Assembly (NCBI GenBank): GCA_000613065.1
Contig: CBZS010000341.1
Location: 1-37,324, forward strand
Direction: 5' to 3'
Origin: Richelia intracellularis
Lineage (GTDB): Bacteria; Cyanobacteriota; Cyanobacteriia; Cyanobacteriales; Nostocaceae
Length of the DNA: 37,324 bases
Within the stretch, counting starts at the first letter, position 1. Every line of letters begins with the position of its first letter. The notes under the pieces were generated by a model. It saw nothing but the letters and a program-made list of their open reading frames with translations, was not told the DNA's origin and ran no database searches. This document shows, piece after piece, positions 1 through 11,354 of the stretch. The position numbers were made by a program, and so were the translations under genes.

Positions 1-721
1 TTGCGATCGCAACTGAGTGGGGTATTTCTTCCCTAGTTAACAGTAATATCTGCTCGCGGATCAACTCACCCATGATAAATCTTTCTGGCTGGTCGGTGAC
101 TAAATCCGGGGGATAATAGTAGGGTCCTGGCTCTAGATATTCGACTAATACTTGTTGCAGTTCCCGTAAATTAGCTCCCGTTTTAGCAGAAAATTTTACC
201 GTTTGCCAGCCGTGGTTTGTTGCTAGGTCAATATAACTTTGATCAATCTCTTGGTAATCGCTGGGCTGTTGATCAATTTTATTCAAACCTAGAATAACTG
301 GCGTGGGAGAATTTTTGAGTAATTCTGCAATATAGCGATCGCCAGCACCACACTGAGTTGTACTATCTACAACAAATAAGAGTACATCCACTGATTCAAT
401 AGCGATTTTGGCATTTTGTACCAGAACCTTGCCCAGTTGATGGTGGGGTTTATGAATACCTGGGGTATCAACAAAAATTAATTGTGCTTCTGGAGTAGTT
501 AAAATTCCCCTCAGACGATTGCGTGTAGTTTGGGCAACGGGAGAAGTAATAGCAATTTTTTGACCTACGAAGTAATTCATTAAAGTAGATTTACCGACAT
601 TAGGACGACCAATAATTCCGATAAATCCTGATTTAAATTTGGGAGGAGCTTGAGGAATTGTGAATTGTTCTGGAAGAGAGAGAATGTTATTTTCAGTACT
701 ATTCACTGGTATTGACTCCAT
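1..721 (-). CDS. era: GTPase Era, C-terminus cut by window edge
   Basis: Era is an essential Ras-like GTPase that binds the 3' end of 16S rRNA and helps 30S subunit maturation. Read on the minus strand from the ATG at 719-721, the protein has a short N-terminal extension and then the G1 motif GRPNVGKST, the switch region around TTRNRLRG, the G3 motif DTPGIHKPHH and the G4 motif NKID. These are the Era diagnostic motifs. The last visible part (FIMGELIREQILLLTREEIP) is the junction into the C-terminal KH domain, which lies outside the window. No frameshift or stop is seen over 240 codons. The gene lies downstream of the amidase gene on the same strand, with a MITE between them about 130 bp before this start. 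Confidence 0.95.
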   Translation of the reverse strand, partial: MESIPVNSTENNILSLPEQFTIPQAPPKFKSGFIGIIGRPNVGKSTLMNYFVGQKIAITSPVAQTTRNRLRGILTTPEAQLIFVDTPGIHKPHHQLGKVLVQNAKIAIESVDVLLFVVDSTTQCGAGDRYIAELLKNSPTPVILGLNKIDQQPSDYQEIDQSYIDLATNHGWQTVKFSAKTGANLRELQQVLVEYLEPGPYYYPPDLVTDQPERFIMGELIREQILLLTREEIPHSVAIA

Positions 722-851
722 TATTTTTTATAAAAATGATAAACAGTAATGCAGCTTAGATGTTCCTAATTCTCAACTTTCATCTTTGTGAACTGTGGTT
801 CGATCACCTATTTCTACAACTATTATCAAGACAACATTATCAATAATCTCG

Positions 852-942
852 GGCATTGCTGAATCAGGGGATGATTTCACTAAATTTTCAACGATTTCTC
901 AATGGTTTCAAAGGCTAATTCATCCCGCACTGATGCAACGCC
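852..942 (+). mobile_element. 91-bp MITE copy A, between amidase gene and era
   Basis: The element starts GGCATTGCTGAATCAGG and ends GCACTGATGCAACGCC. An 8-bp direct repeat TAATCTCG flanks it exactly (844-851 and 943-950), which shows it inserted by transposition. It lies 54 bp past the amidase stop and about 130 bp upstream of the era start, so it is in the presumed era promoter region. In the open phase of the element an ORF runs through it, but nothing suggests that ORF is a gene. Confidence 0.93.
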
Positions 943-995
943 TAATCTCGTATAAGACACGGTTATCGTCTAATAACTACTTGATTATTTATTGT

Positions 996-2753
996 TTAAC
1001 GGGAATCCTTAAACCATTTAACAATTCCATCTGCTATTGCCTTAGCTAACTTATTCTGTTCCTTCTCATCCATAATCCACTCAAATTCTTCTGGATTACT
1101 CATAAAACCCAATTCCAATAATATACTTGGAGATTCCGCCGGACGAGTAAGAGCTAAATTATTCCAAAAAACCCCATAAGAAGAACGTTTACGTTTATCT
1201 ACTAAGTAATTTTGCATTAATACAGCTAAACTATGGGCTTGTGGATGGTACCAAAAAATACCTATACCCTTAGTATTTTCCGCATCACCAGCATCGGGTA
1301 AAGCATTGTAATGGATCGAAAGAGCGATCGCTGGTTCTTCCTGAACAATCATTTTTTGGCGATTGACCAAAGATACATCCCTATCGTCTTCCCTTGTCAT
1401 TACCACTGTTGCTCCTCGTTTCACCAATTCCCGGCGCAACAACTTAGAAACCGTTAAATTTACATCCTTTTCCTTATAACCAGTAGGTCCCACGGCACCA
1501 GACTCATTACCTCCATGCCCAGGGTCGAGGAGAATCTTAATCCCAGATAAAGGTTTGCGACGACTGCGTTGGAGTTTTGGGGGATGGCGCAGGGTTAAAA
1601 TTAAGCTATTTCCTGAATATTTGAGCTTATAACCCCACTGTTGTTCTGTTTTGATGTTAAAAGTATATTGTAGTTGTCTGGGGGTTACCTGCTGCCAATC
1701 TAGGCGAAAAATTAATGGATCATCATTGGTGCGAATCGTATCTGTTTGGGCGGTAGTATTGTAGAGGGTGAGAGTGAAAATTTTGTTGCCTTGTTGGATG
1801 CTCACTGGGACAGGAGACTCTAAAGGGAAAGTAATTTCTGTCCCTTGGGGAACTTGTTTGTAACCTACACTGCGAATAATTGAACGGGGTGGGATAACAT
1901 TAGATATAATTCGGGTTTCTTTGCTATTAATCCAAGCACCATAATCTAACCGCAGCCATTCTCCTTCTTTCCCTGTAATTGTTGCTTGGGTTCCTTGGGG
2001 TAGGGGTGTGAGTCTAGAATAATTCTTACTAGGACCAGTACGTGCTACTCCGGCATTTGCTGTTACTTCCGCCACTGCTAACTGTTGTGGAGAGAGAATT
2101 TGTATCTGTCCTGCACCTTCTTGGGTAAAGATTTGCCCTCCTCGGGTAATTTGAAACTGCGGTTTCCCATAATCACCTGGAGTATCTAACGTTGTACAAC
2201 CCTGGGACTTCGTAATGTTATCTTGCACAGTAGGTTGATTTTGTCCTGTTAAAGCAGCAAAGTTGCTGGGCAATTGTACTTGTCTATTTTGGGGGAACAG
2301 GAGTATATCAATTTCGCCTAATTGTGCAGAGACAGTAGCATTCGGGGCTGCTATTGCACTAAAACAAATTAGTTCCCCTGGCATTCTGGCAATATCTGAT
2401 GCTGGTGTTAAGGAATTTTCAGCAAAGGCTAAACCCTGGGGAATTACAGGTTGGGTAGCATTTCTAATTACCTTGATTTGGACTGTTCTATCCTGATGGC
2501 GTACAGTAAACAGGTTCTCTCCCAATTTTAGAGGGAAACTAGGGGCAAAATGACGAGACTTACTACGGGCGACCGCTTTACCATTGATAAACACCTTTCC
2601 TGTCCATGGGGCTGTACCAATGAAAAATATTTTGTTCGCTGTGGTTTGGTGATTGTTGCGCGGATAAACCACTAACAAGGATTTTTCTTGAGCGGAAGCG
2701 AGGGAGGGAATCAAAATGGAGCCTAATACAAATAGTCCTAAAATCTTTCTCAC
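996..2753 (-). CDS. N-acetylmuramoyl-L-alanine amidase (AMIN + amidase_3)
   Basis: This 585-residue exported enzyme should cleave the amide bond between N-acetylmuramic acid and L-alanine in peptidoglycan, for cell separation or remodelling. The start is a GTG at 2753; an in-frame stop lies just upstream and the GTG gives a complete signal peptide (MRKILGLFVLGSILIPSLASA). Then come a beta-rich region, an SH3-like segment at about residues 230-285 (GVARTGPSKNYSRLTPLPQG), an AMIN-like beta domain at about 300-390, and the amidase_3 catalytic domain from about 405. Zinc-site residues are visible: His in DPGHGG, a Glu in GYKEKDVN, His in SIHYN, and the catalytic Glu in LELGFMSN near residue 545. 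In filamentous cyanobacteria this enzyme class (AmiC) also perforates septa for cell-cell communication; that role here is inference. It is intact and divergent from pyrG. Confidence 0.92.
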   Translation of the reverse strand: MRKILGLFVLGSILIPSLASAQEKSLLVVYPRNNHQTTANKIFFIGTAPWTGKVFINGKAVARSKSRHFAPSFPLKLGENLFTVRHQDRTVQIKVIRNATQPVIPQGLAFAENSLTPASDIARMPGELICFSAIAAPNATVSAQLGEIDILLFPQNRQVQLPSNFAALTGQNQPTVQDNITKSQGCTTLDTPGDYGKPQFQITRGGQIFTQEGAGQIQILSPQQLAVAEVTANAGVARTGPSKNYSRLTPLPQGTQATITGKEGEWLRLDYGAWINSKETRIISNVIPPRSIIRSVGYKQVPQGTEITFPLESPVPVSIQQGNKIFTLTLYNTTAQTDTIRTNDDPLIFRLDWQQVTPRQLQYTFNIKTEQQWGYKLKYSGNSLILTLRHPPKLQRSRRKPLSGIKILLDPGHGGNESGAVGPTGYKEKDVNLTVSKLLRRELVKRGATVVMTREDDRDVSLVNRQKMIVQEEPAIALSIHYNALPDAGDAENTKGIGIFWYHPQAHSLAVLMQNYLVDKRKRSSYGVFWNNLALTRPAESPSILLELGFMSNPEEFEWIMDEKEQNKLAKAIADGIVKWFKDSR

Positions 2754-2814
2754 GCCAAAATGATTCTAACTAGTTTACAAGGGGTAATCAGATTTATCAA
2801 GAAGGGAAGGGCTA

Positions 2815-2849
2815 GGGGAAAAGGTAAAATCAGCTTTCTGCTTTTCCCC
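2815..2849. other. Inverted repeat in the amidase/pyrG divergent spacer
   Basis: GGGGAAAAG (2815-2823) and CTTTTCCCC (2841-2849) form a perfect 9-bp stem with a 17-nt loop. It lies between two divergently transcribed genes, so it does not serve as an ordinary terminator for either. It could be a small dispersed palindrome or a regulatory structure. Only the pairing is certain. Confidence 0.45.
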
Positions 2850-2969
2850 TTGACTGCTTCCCCTCTGGTTAATAGCCAATTGGTTATTTTGTTCGGAAAA
2901 CATCCTTCATGAATTGAAAACATTGACTATGGCACAATTTCGGAATGTATTTATTTAGCAGGTGCTTGA

Positions 2970-4619
<1,650 letters not shown>

Positions 4620-5052
4620 GTTCAGGCTAGAGTTTAGAAATATCCCTATTTGTTATCTCAACTTAATTTGTGAGTTTCCTAAATATAAGTAGAAAATCAC
4701 AGGGTGGCATTTACTACTCACAAAACACACACACTTTGAGGAATTAAGAAAACTTAGTAACTGAGAAGTCTTCTTAATTCATTAGATCAAAAACTTTTAT
4801 GACAAAAATATAGGAAACAATAGTGAGTTTGTTCGTGTATTCGACTCAAATGATAACTGTTTTCGCAACTCTAGCAATTAACAAAAAGAATGGAACAGAT
4901 CGTTATTTAGTCTGATTTTCCCCCGGAGCATGTGTTCGAAACAGACCTTTAAGCTTTAACCTTCCAAAGCTTGAGGGTTTTTACAGAAAAGACCTGTACC
5001 CATGTAAGCTACATTCGGCAGGTGCGATTGCAAAATGTTGTATTTTTGAAAT
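4620..5052. other. Intergenic region between pyrG and the dead IS1634-type gene
   Basis: No coding sequence is recognisable here. Two structures stand out: a 10-bp perfect inverted repeat with a 20-nt loop at 4741-4780 (GAATTAAGAA...TTCTTAATTC) without a T-tract, and a clear intrinsic terminator at 4946-4982. The rest is AT-rich. The right part (about 5000-5052) is probably the left flank of the transposase remnant; I could not fix its left end. Confidence 0.6.
4946..4982 (+). terminator. Intrinsic terminator
   Basis: CCTTTAAGCTTT (4946-4957) pairs with AAAGCTTGAGGG (4966-4977): 12 bp including two G-U pairs, with an 8-nt loop, followed directly by TTTTT. This is a good plus-strand intrinsic terminator. 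It is about 330 bp past the pyrG stop, so it may end a long pyrG 3' region or a small unannotated transcript. Confidence 0.65.
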
Positions 5053-6418
5053 ATGAGTTTTTCCGAATCACAAATCAAAGTACAAGATATCCATTACTTA
5101 GGCATAGTAGCAGGGATTATTGATGAAATGAGTTTGGTTAATTTGTTTAACCAACTGCTTGGAACTCATCCGGAATAAATAATCAGCGCAGGCCAAGTGG
5201 TCAAAGCAATGATTATCAATGGCTTAGGCTTTATCAGTGCACCACTATATTTATTTGAGAAGTTCTTTTAAGGGATTGCAACGGAAGATTTATTGGGAGA
5301 GGGAATACAACCAGAACATTTGAAGGATGAACCCTTGGACAGAGTGTTAGACAAACTATATGATCCAGGATTAACGGAAATTTTTATCCGAGTCGCACTA
5401 TTAGCAGCAGATAGATTTGGAGTGAAAATGGACAGCTTCCACTTGGATTCAAGTTCATTTCATGTACATGGGGATTATGGAACTGGTACTGATGAAGCAT
5501 CAGCACAATCAGGATTAATTACAATTACATATGGTTATTCAGCAACGCCGAAAAGAACAGTATTGATGCATCTGTACCAAGTAAAATCCCAGGATATCGT
5601 ATTGCCCCCTGTTGTAATGATTATGATGGTGTGCGAGAACGGTGGCTAGTGATAGAAAGTCAAGCCCCTAAAGAATCTCACTTAAAATAACTGGAAAAAC
5701 AAACGTCTGACCAAAAAATATACCCAGGCACAATCCCAACTACGAAAATTGTGTCAACAGGAATTTGCATGTGCCGAAGATGCATTCAACGCACCCAAAT
5801 TACTTGAGAGTCAGTTGCCATTTCATCAACTTGCATGCAAATATTCAAGTTATTGAATATGGCCAACACCGGCATGTGGCAGACCTCGCAAGGATTCTCA
5901 ACCTACCATAATTTCCCATCTTCAAGCCGAAATTGTACCCAAATAAACTGCAATTACCATTGCCACAGAACATTGGTGGCAGGTTTATTCTTGCCACCAA
6001 TGTTCTTGATGCCGACAAACTTAGCAACGAAAATGTTTTACCTGAATATAAGGCACAATAATCTACAGAACGTGGTTTTCGGTTTCTCAAAGACCCATTG
6101 TTTTTTACTTCCACTGTGTTTCTAAATTAAAGGAAAAGAGTGGCGGCTTTGGCAATGGTTATGGGTTTGTGTTTGCCAGTTTACAGCCTAGGTCAGGGGG
6201 CATTACGCCAATGTCTAAAACGAGGCTCCCAAACAATTCAAAATCAGTTAGGTAAACCAACTGCCATTCCTACTTTACGTTGGGTGTTTCAATGTTTCAT
6301 GTCAATTCATTTATTAACCTTCGCTTCTTTGAAACAGATTTTCAAGCTCAGTGAGGAGCGGTGCTGGATTCTACAGTTTTTTGGTGCTCCCTGTCGTAAA
6401 TATTATCTTCTTTGCTAA
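5053..6418 (+). pseudogene. IS1634-family transposase (DUF4277 N-terminus), degraded
   Basis: Pieces in more than one frame align in order with cyanobacterial IS1634/IS4-like transposases. The start (MSFSESQIKVQDIHYLGIVA) is the DUF4277-like N-terminus. It is followed by GQVVKAMIINGLGF, then the DDE-type segment MDSFHLDSSSFHVHGDYG, then after a break RERWLVIESQAPKESHLK, then NVLDADKLSNENVLPEYKAQ, and finally a C-terminus with VAALAMVMGLCLPVYSLGQ and TLRWVFQCFM. In-frame stops occur after THPE and EKFF. A frameshift occurs near 5540, and more stops follow near 5690, 5940, 6060 and 6125. The gene cannot make a working transposase. The terminal inverted repeats of the parent IS are not clear. 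Confidence 0.9.
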
Positions 6419-6443
6419 CCTAACTAACCTGCGAAATTTGGGA

Positions 6444-7091
6444 TCAACAATTACATTCACTATGTATTGATGATCCTATTTTACCTTTCCCCACCAATGG
6501 TTGTGACAGGGCAGCAGCAACGGATTCAATGCATCTAGAATCCGTCAACATCCAAGGGTGCAAACCCACAGGTAAAATAACTTCCTCCCCCACAGGCATT
6601 TTAGAACTAGTGGGTGGCACAATCATTAAATCAAATGGTGTCCAAATATAGGTATAGTTAATCTTCTCTAACATTGCCACATCACGATTCAAGTCACGCA
6701 AAAATTGACTGCGAGGACGCATTTGCTTACCACTGATATTTTGAGGGAAATAAGCGATCGCTGTACCATGATTGGGAGCAGAAATATTTACTAACCTTTG
6801 TATACGTTTTATTCCCCCCAATCTTTGCACATAGTAACGACTAACAACCCCCCCCATACTAAACCCAACTAAATCTAGGGTTTCTGTCGGCGTAAAACTG
6901 AGTGCGATATAATTTGCTACTTGTTCCGCTAGCTTATCTAATCCCTTATCCCCGTTATTGGGTATTAAATCCAAGCTATGTACTTGCCAACCATGACTTC
7001 TCAAGTATGATGCCATATCATCGAATACTCGGTGGGTATCAAAAATTCCATGTATCAAAACCACTGAATTACGATGTAGTCGGCGATTCAT
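6444..7091 (-). CDS. Alpha/beta hydrolase (lipase-like)
   Basis: This 215-residue protein has an alpha/beta hydrolase fold. VVLIHGIFDTHRVFDDM near the N-terminus carries the HG oxyanion-hole motif. GFSMGG near residue 78 is the nucleophile elbow with the catalytic Ser. SAPNHGTAIA is typical of lipases and acyltransferases of the triacylglycerol-lipase/PGAP1-like group. The His in VGLHPWMLTD is the likely catalytic His. The likely role is hydrolysis of an ester or lipid; the substrate cannot be told. It starts at the ATG at 7091 and appears intact. The last 20 residues (GKGKIGSSIHSECNC region) look unlike the rest and end only 25 bp from the dead transposase, so the C-terminus may have been altered by that insertion. 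Confidence 0.85.
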   Translation of the reverse strand: MNRRLHRNSVVLIHGIFDTHRVFDDMASYLRSHGWQVHSLDLIPNNGDKGLDKLAEQVANYIALSFTPTETLDLVGFSMGGVVSRYYVQRLGGIKRIQRLVNISAPNHGTAIAYFPQNISGKQMRPRSQFLRDLNRDVAMLEKINYTYIWTPFDLMIVPPTSSKMPVGEEVILPVGLHPWMLTDSRCIESVAAALSQPLVGKGKIGSSIHSECNC

Positions 7092-7572
7092 CTCATTCTC
7101 ACCAATAAAAATCCCTGATCTCTTTCACTGCATACTACGCAGAGAATTTACCATCAGGATAAAATTCCATGGCTATTCTATGTCATTCATCCTGTAATTT
7201 CAAAACTTATGGTAAGTATTATTAAAATATATTGTAATTTTTTGTAAAGCATTTTGAGAGAAGCTTGCTCTCAGTTACGAGAAAATTTCATAATTGGTTT
7301 TGATTTATTATGGATCGCAAATGCTGGCAAAAAGACTTAAAGGCATTGCTATATAACATAATCACACATGGCGCAATTCTCCTTTAAAAATGTCACACTG
7401 CCGTTTTAATTAAAATCATGATTTTTGAGCCCATATTTTACTTGTATAGGGATGTTAATTTTCATTAAACATTACTTGACAATATACTGGGTTATTTTCA
7501 TAGCAGGGTAAAAATTACAGTTGAATTGCAGATAGGTTTTATACCAGAAATAACACAAAGGAGTAATTGATA
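7092..7572. other. Long AT-rich spacer with candidate promoter for the 7573 gene
   Basis: No gene is seen in this 481-bp spacer between two divergent genes. TTGACA at 7476-7481 and TATACT at 7483-7488 are promoter-like hexamers, but they are too close together to be one promoter, so each would need a weaker partner. A good Shine-Dalgarno sequence (AAAGGAG) lies 8-9 nt before the ATG at 7573. The length suggests a long 5' leader or a regulated promoter; this is inference. Confidence 0.4.
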
Positions 7573-8028
7573 ATGTTTAAGAAGCTTTTTGGTGGTAGTA
7601 AAAACGATTTTTATTTAGAACTAAAAGACGAAGATTCCTCTACAGATGCCCAAATAGAGACTACATCTAATGGTGCTGGTTTAGCACCATTAGATGTAGA
7701 AGAAAAGGAACCAAAAGCAGAAACTCCTGCTCCTGAGACAGGTGAAACAATACCAGAAACCAGCAAAGAATCTGGTACACCTCGGCAAAAGACATTTAAA
7801 AAGCAGAAAGCAGCCAAAAAAGAAGCAGTACCAGCTAAGCCAGAAAGTACTCCTGCACCAGTAGCTGCGGTTAAACCTGCACCTAAAGAACCAGAAATTA
7901 AAACATTTGCCCCCACATATTTAATACCTACTAGTACAAAAGTTCGTCGTCGTCCAGGTCCAAATATGAATTCTTTCCTGGATATGGCGGGTCAAGTGAA
8001 AATTGCTCGACCCAAAACTAGCAAATAA
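7573..8028 (+). CDS. Conserved-type small Ala/Pro/Lys-rich protein, unknown function
   Basis: I do not recognise a named family. The 151-residue product starts MFKKLFGGSKNDFYLELKDE, an ordered, charged N-terminus. A low-complexity middle of about 80 residues follows, rich in Pro, Ala, Lys and Glu (ETPAPETGETIPETS, KKQKAAKKEAVPAKPE). It ends with a basic conserved-looking tail (FAPTYLIPTSTKVRRRPGPN, then MNSFLDMAGQVK). This suggests two short structured ends joined by a flexible linker. There is no signal peptide or membrane segment. I chose the ATG at 7573 over an upstream TTG because of the strong AAAGGAG ribosome site and because a terminator follows directly. The clean reading frame beside many pseudogenes suggests it is still used. 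Confidence 0.8.
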   Translation: MFKKLFGGSKNDFYLELKDEDSSTDAQIETTSNGAGLAPLDVEEKEPKAETPAPETGETIPETSKESGTPRQKTFKKQKAAKKEAVPAKPESTPAPVAAVKPAPKEPEIKTFAPTYLIPTSTKVRRRPGPNMNSFLDMAGQVKIARPKTSK

Positions 8029-8033
8029 CAAAT

Positions 8034-8066
8034 AAATTAAGGGCGAGGTGTTCCCGCCCTTAATTT
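8034..8066. terminator. Bidirectional hairpin between convergent genes
   Basis: AAATTAAGGGCG (8034-8045) pairs perfectly with CGCCCTTAATTT (8055-8066) across a 9-nt loop. The A- and T-rich stem base lets it act in both directions. It lies 5 bp past the stop of the gene ending at 8028 and 30 bp past the end of the convergent VIT/VWA pseudogene. Confidence 0.8.
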
Positions 8067-9360
8067 ACCTGAGATGATTTCTCTCTTAGTAAAACCTAAT
8101 TGCCCAATAACCGAAGAGTCACAATAACTTTGCCTGTAAAACTTTGGGGAGCTATCCATTTAAGAAGAGATATTTTCAGTACCTCAATGATTACATTTTT
8201 CCAGCGAGGGAGACCGAAATCTTAGGGTTAGAGTTATTTTGGTCTAATATTACTTGACGAACACGATTTTTATCAATAGTAAGCTTAAATAGAATTTCAC
8301 CAGTGTAATTACTAGATAAATTGATTTGCTGTAGATGTTTATTTAAGTTGACAAGATTAGTTGCATCTAATCCTTCTGCACTCACAAATTCTATGGTTGA
8401 CTCACTAGTGATTTTTGCCTCTTTAGTTTGGGAAACAGCACGTTTTTTAAATAAACCATTGGTTTGAGAAAAACCAATATCTCTAGATGGTGATGGTGTT
8501 GGAGCTGCTGGGGCTGTTGTAGAGATCATATAGTCCATGGAAATAGCTCTTGGTCGTTCCATTTCAATTTCTCCAAATACCTCTTCATCGCTGACTGCTT
8601 CTGGCATTTCCACAGGTACTGCCATCGAAATAGATTTATCCTGGGGATTTACCCTTACATGATCACTAACAGCAACAAAAGCTCTGTATTGAGAAAGTAA
8701 TTGATAGGTTAAGGCTGTTTTAGTTACTGTTTCCACTCCTGTCCTAGTCTCATAACTGAACATTTGGTTCATCAACTCTTTGATGCGGTAACGTCCCCAC
8801 AATTGAGCAACAGCAGGATTACCTCGTTCGATAAAATTGAGTTAGAACGCTTTCTCGTAGGATTTAGCACCTGCAGCAATACCCCTAATGTGTAGATTCC
8901 CAGGCATCCAATCACCCTTACGTCCAAAAAAAACTAAGGGTTGTTAGGCAAATCAATCTGGTGCTGCTTGGGGATAAATTACTGGTATTTCACCTATTCC
9001 TTCCCAAGGGATTTCAATGTTTGTCAGTACGGGATTATTAATTTGTTGGGAGAACTTATCGACAGTGGCTTGTATGAATTCATGATGGCGAATAATTGTG
9101 GATGTTCCCCTACCTACTTCCGCAATAGGGTTGAGTAGAAAGGGGTTGACGGAACTGCCTGCACCAAAACTGTATAAGCGGTTTCCTCGTTGGAGGTTGT
9201 GTTGTACTTCCGACAAAATTTTATCCTCATTGCCAATGTAACCATCGGTGAGTAATACTACTGTGCGTACTCTTCCTAGGGGTGTAGGAAAGTTGATTGC
9301 AGCACGAATCCCAGTTAACATTTCTGTCCCGGCACTAGCACGGAGATTATTAATATAATT

Positions 9361-10485
9361 GGGTGCGACTCTTTTGGTAGTACGGAGTATGATATAAGAA
9401 TAATAAATGACAAGTCAACCACAGTAGTATTGACAGCCAAAAATGTACTTGATGGAATTGGCTTGTAAAAAGTGAAAAAACAGGAACAGTTCCACACCCT
9501 ATGCAAGGATCTACATCAAATCAAGGTATGTTTTGGTCACAAGCACGAGAATTATTTGAACAGATAGTTAGTTGGTTAGACTCAGACAGCATTTGTGGGT
9601 TACAACACTTCCAGATAGAGAGTAAGTAACTTGAGAATGGATACGAACTATTGAGACGGTTGTTACAAACAAAGATATTTTGATAAACGCACTCAAGATG
9701 AAATATAGGGAGAGTGTGCAGCCACAGACTCAGTAAACAGAACACACAAGAAAAAATTGTCGCGGAAATTGACCACATTATTTGGCACAGTAATCGGCAA
9801 TAGAATCGGTTATGGAGGAAGAAAGATAAATACGTTATTTCCTTTGGATGGGGAGTTTAATCTACCAGCACAGCAATATTCTCTCTCATGGACTAAGACA
9901 GGGATATTATCCATGTGATTGAGTATTTGTGGAAAGCTGCATTTGTCTTTTATTCTCAGACTTCAACACAGGCAGAAGCTTGGGTGAGCAAACGTTTACA
10001 GCTTCTCCTTGAAGGTAAATCAAGTTCAGTTCCCCCAGGTATGCGCCGGAGTGCCATTTTACCCAAACTCACCTCCCAACAACGTAAACCCGTGGATACC
10101 TGTGCTAGATATTTACTTAACAATGCCAAATACCTCAAATATGAGGATTACTTAAAAGCTGGATTCCCCATGGCCACGGGGGTGATTGAGGGTGGTTGTC
10201 GCCACCTGATTAAAGACAGACAGCATGGATATCACTGGGGCTAGATGGACCATGAGGGGGTGCTGAGGCTGTTTTACCCTTGGGTTCTTTATACATCAGT
10301 GGCGATTGGGATGAGTATCGGCAGTTTCATCTACAACAAGAACATAAACCCAATCCCCTAGCTTTGTACTCTAGTGGTATTCCTTTGCTCAAGCAAGTTA
10401 TCAAAGCTCGTTGTTCTACTAGCCCTCCACGTCTTCCAATACCTGTCTAAGTTCCACTCCCCGTCTTACTAAAAGAGTCGCACCC
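9361..10485 (+). mobile_element. ISKra4-family insertion sequence, degraded
   Basis: The ends are inverted repeats: GGGTGCGACTCTTTTGGTA at 9361 and its near-exact complement ending at 10485 (one mismatch in 19; similarity continues further in). An 8-bp target duplication ATATAATT flanks it (9353-9360 and 10486-10493). At 1125 bp it is shorter than typical full-length members and internally decayed. It sits in the VWA domain of the minus-strand VIT/VWA gene with its own transposase on the plus strand. Confidence 0.93.
9501..10420 (+). pseudogene. ISKra4-family transposase remnant
   Basis: Pieces match ISKra4-type transposases in order. The N-terminal part has RELFEQIVSWLDSD and ENGYELLRRLLQ. 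Then KLTTLFGTVIGNRIGYGGR and INTLFPLDGEFNLPAQQYS. The C-terminal part from 9918 has EYLWKAAFVFY, QAEAWVSKRLQLLLEG, PVDTCARYLLNNAKYLKYED, FPMATGVIEGGCRHLIKDR, then after a break LGSLYISGDWDEYRQFHLQQ. The GVIEGGCRHLIKDR block is the well-conserved C-terminal catalytic Glu region. The middle, including the first catalytic Asp region, is missing, and there are several stops and frameshifts. It is inactive. Confidence 0.87.
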
Positions 10486-11263
10486 ATATAATTTAGAGCT
10501 TTGGTACGATTTTTTGAAGTATTGGGTAAGGAATTAGCTAATAATTGTCTCACGGTATTGAAAAAATCAAGGATAGAAAAAGTGTCATCAGGGTTGAGGA
10601 TATTGATAAATTGCCGCATTAAAGCTTGACACTGCTGTAATGGCCCACCATATTGAGAACAGGGTGTATCCACCAAAAGAACTACATCTTTGGGCACAAT
10701 GGATTCATGGGAGTATTCCACTGCGGGAATTAGATATACGGCAAAATGCCCACCCCCTTCATCTACTTGGGTAATCACAGTAGATTGGGTTTCTTTTCCA
10801 GCGACTTGATAGCGGATAATTAAGTCTTTGTTGAGTATAGTTTCCTGCGCAGATAGCTGGATGTGGAGATTTTTGTCTTTATATCCAGTGCAGATTTGGT
10901 GGGATGGAGAGTAAACATTACTGATGGGTAAACTACTATCAATTTCCACTGTGATATTAATATCATGTCTGGAGCGCATTCCAGGGGTAATCACTGGGAG
11001 ACTAATGCGGGAAGCATGGGGAACATGGTCGGTGTCTCCACTTTTATCAATGGGTTCACCAGGAATATATCTTGGTCCCACAACCATGGGGAAGACAAAC
11101 TCGTAATTGACCCCTGCAAATTTCAAGCTTTCGGTATAACTAATGGTGACATCAATTTGTTCGCCAGGTTTAAGATTAGCCATGGATTGGGTGAAGATAT
11201 TGTCCCTTTCCTGCTCTAATAAACTTGCAGTGTGTCCTTTTGCTTTCGCGTGTTGATAAATTT

Positions 11264-11354
11264 GGCGTTGCATAAGTGCGGGATCAATTAGCGTTTGAAA
11301 TCATTGAGAAATCCTTTAAAATTTAGTGAAATCATCCCCTGATTAAGCAACGCC
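11264..11354 (-). mobile_element. 91-bp MITE copy B, inside the VIT domain
   Basis: On the plus strand it begins GGCGTTGCATAAGTGCGGG and ends GATTAAGCAACGCC. The 8-bp duplication ATAAATTT is exact (11256-11263 and 11355-11362). Relative to the VIT/VWA gene it lies in the one open phase of the element: QKIY would run into element codons and out again into QHAKAKG without a frame change. The copy has since gained at least three stop codons in that phase, each at a position that is a sense codon in other copies. Confidence 0.93.

Noticed and set aside
795-1049. 84-codon plus-strand ORF through MITE copy A
   Set aside because: Its central part is simply the open phase of the MITE, and the rest is intergenic or antisense to the amidase end; no sign of a gene.
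5535-5560. TTCAGCAACGCCG looks like a MITE end
   Set aside because: It lies in the conserved GYSATPKRT-like stretch of the IS1634 transposase, and no second end or duplication is nearby.
5000-6440. Possible terminal repeats of the IS1634 element (TTCGGCAGGT near 5016 and ACCTGCGAAA near 6428)
   Set aside because: Only a short gapped match and no target duplication could be found, so element borders are not called.
7611-7916. 101-codon minus-strand ORF
   Set aside because: It is antisense to the low-complexity Ala/Pro/Lys part of the 7573 gene, which has the ribosome site and terminator.
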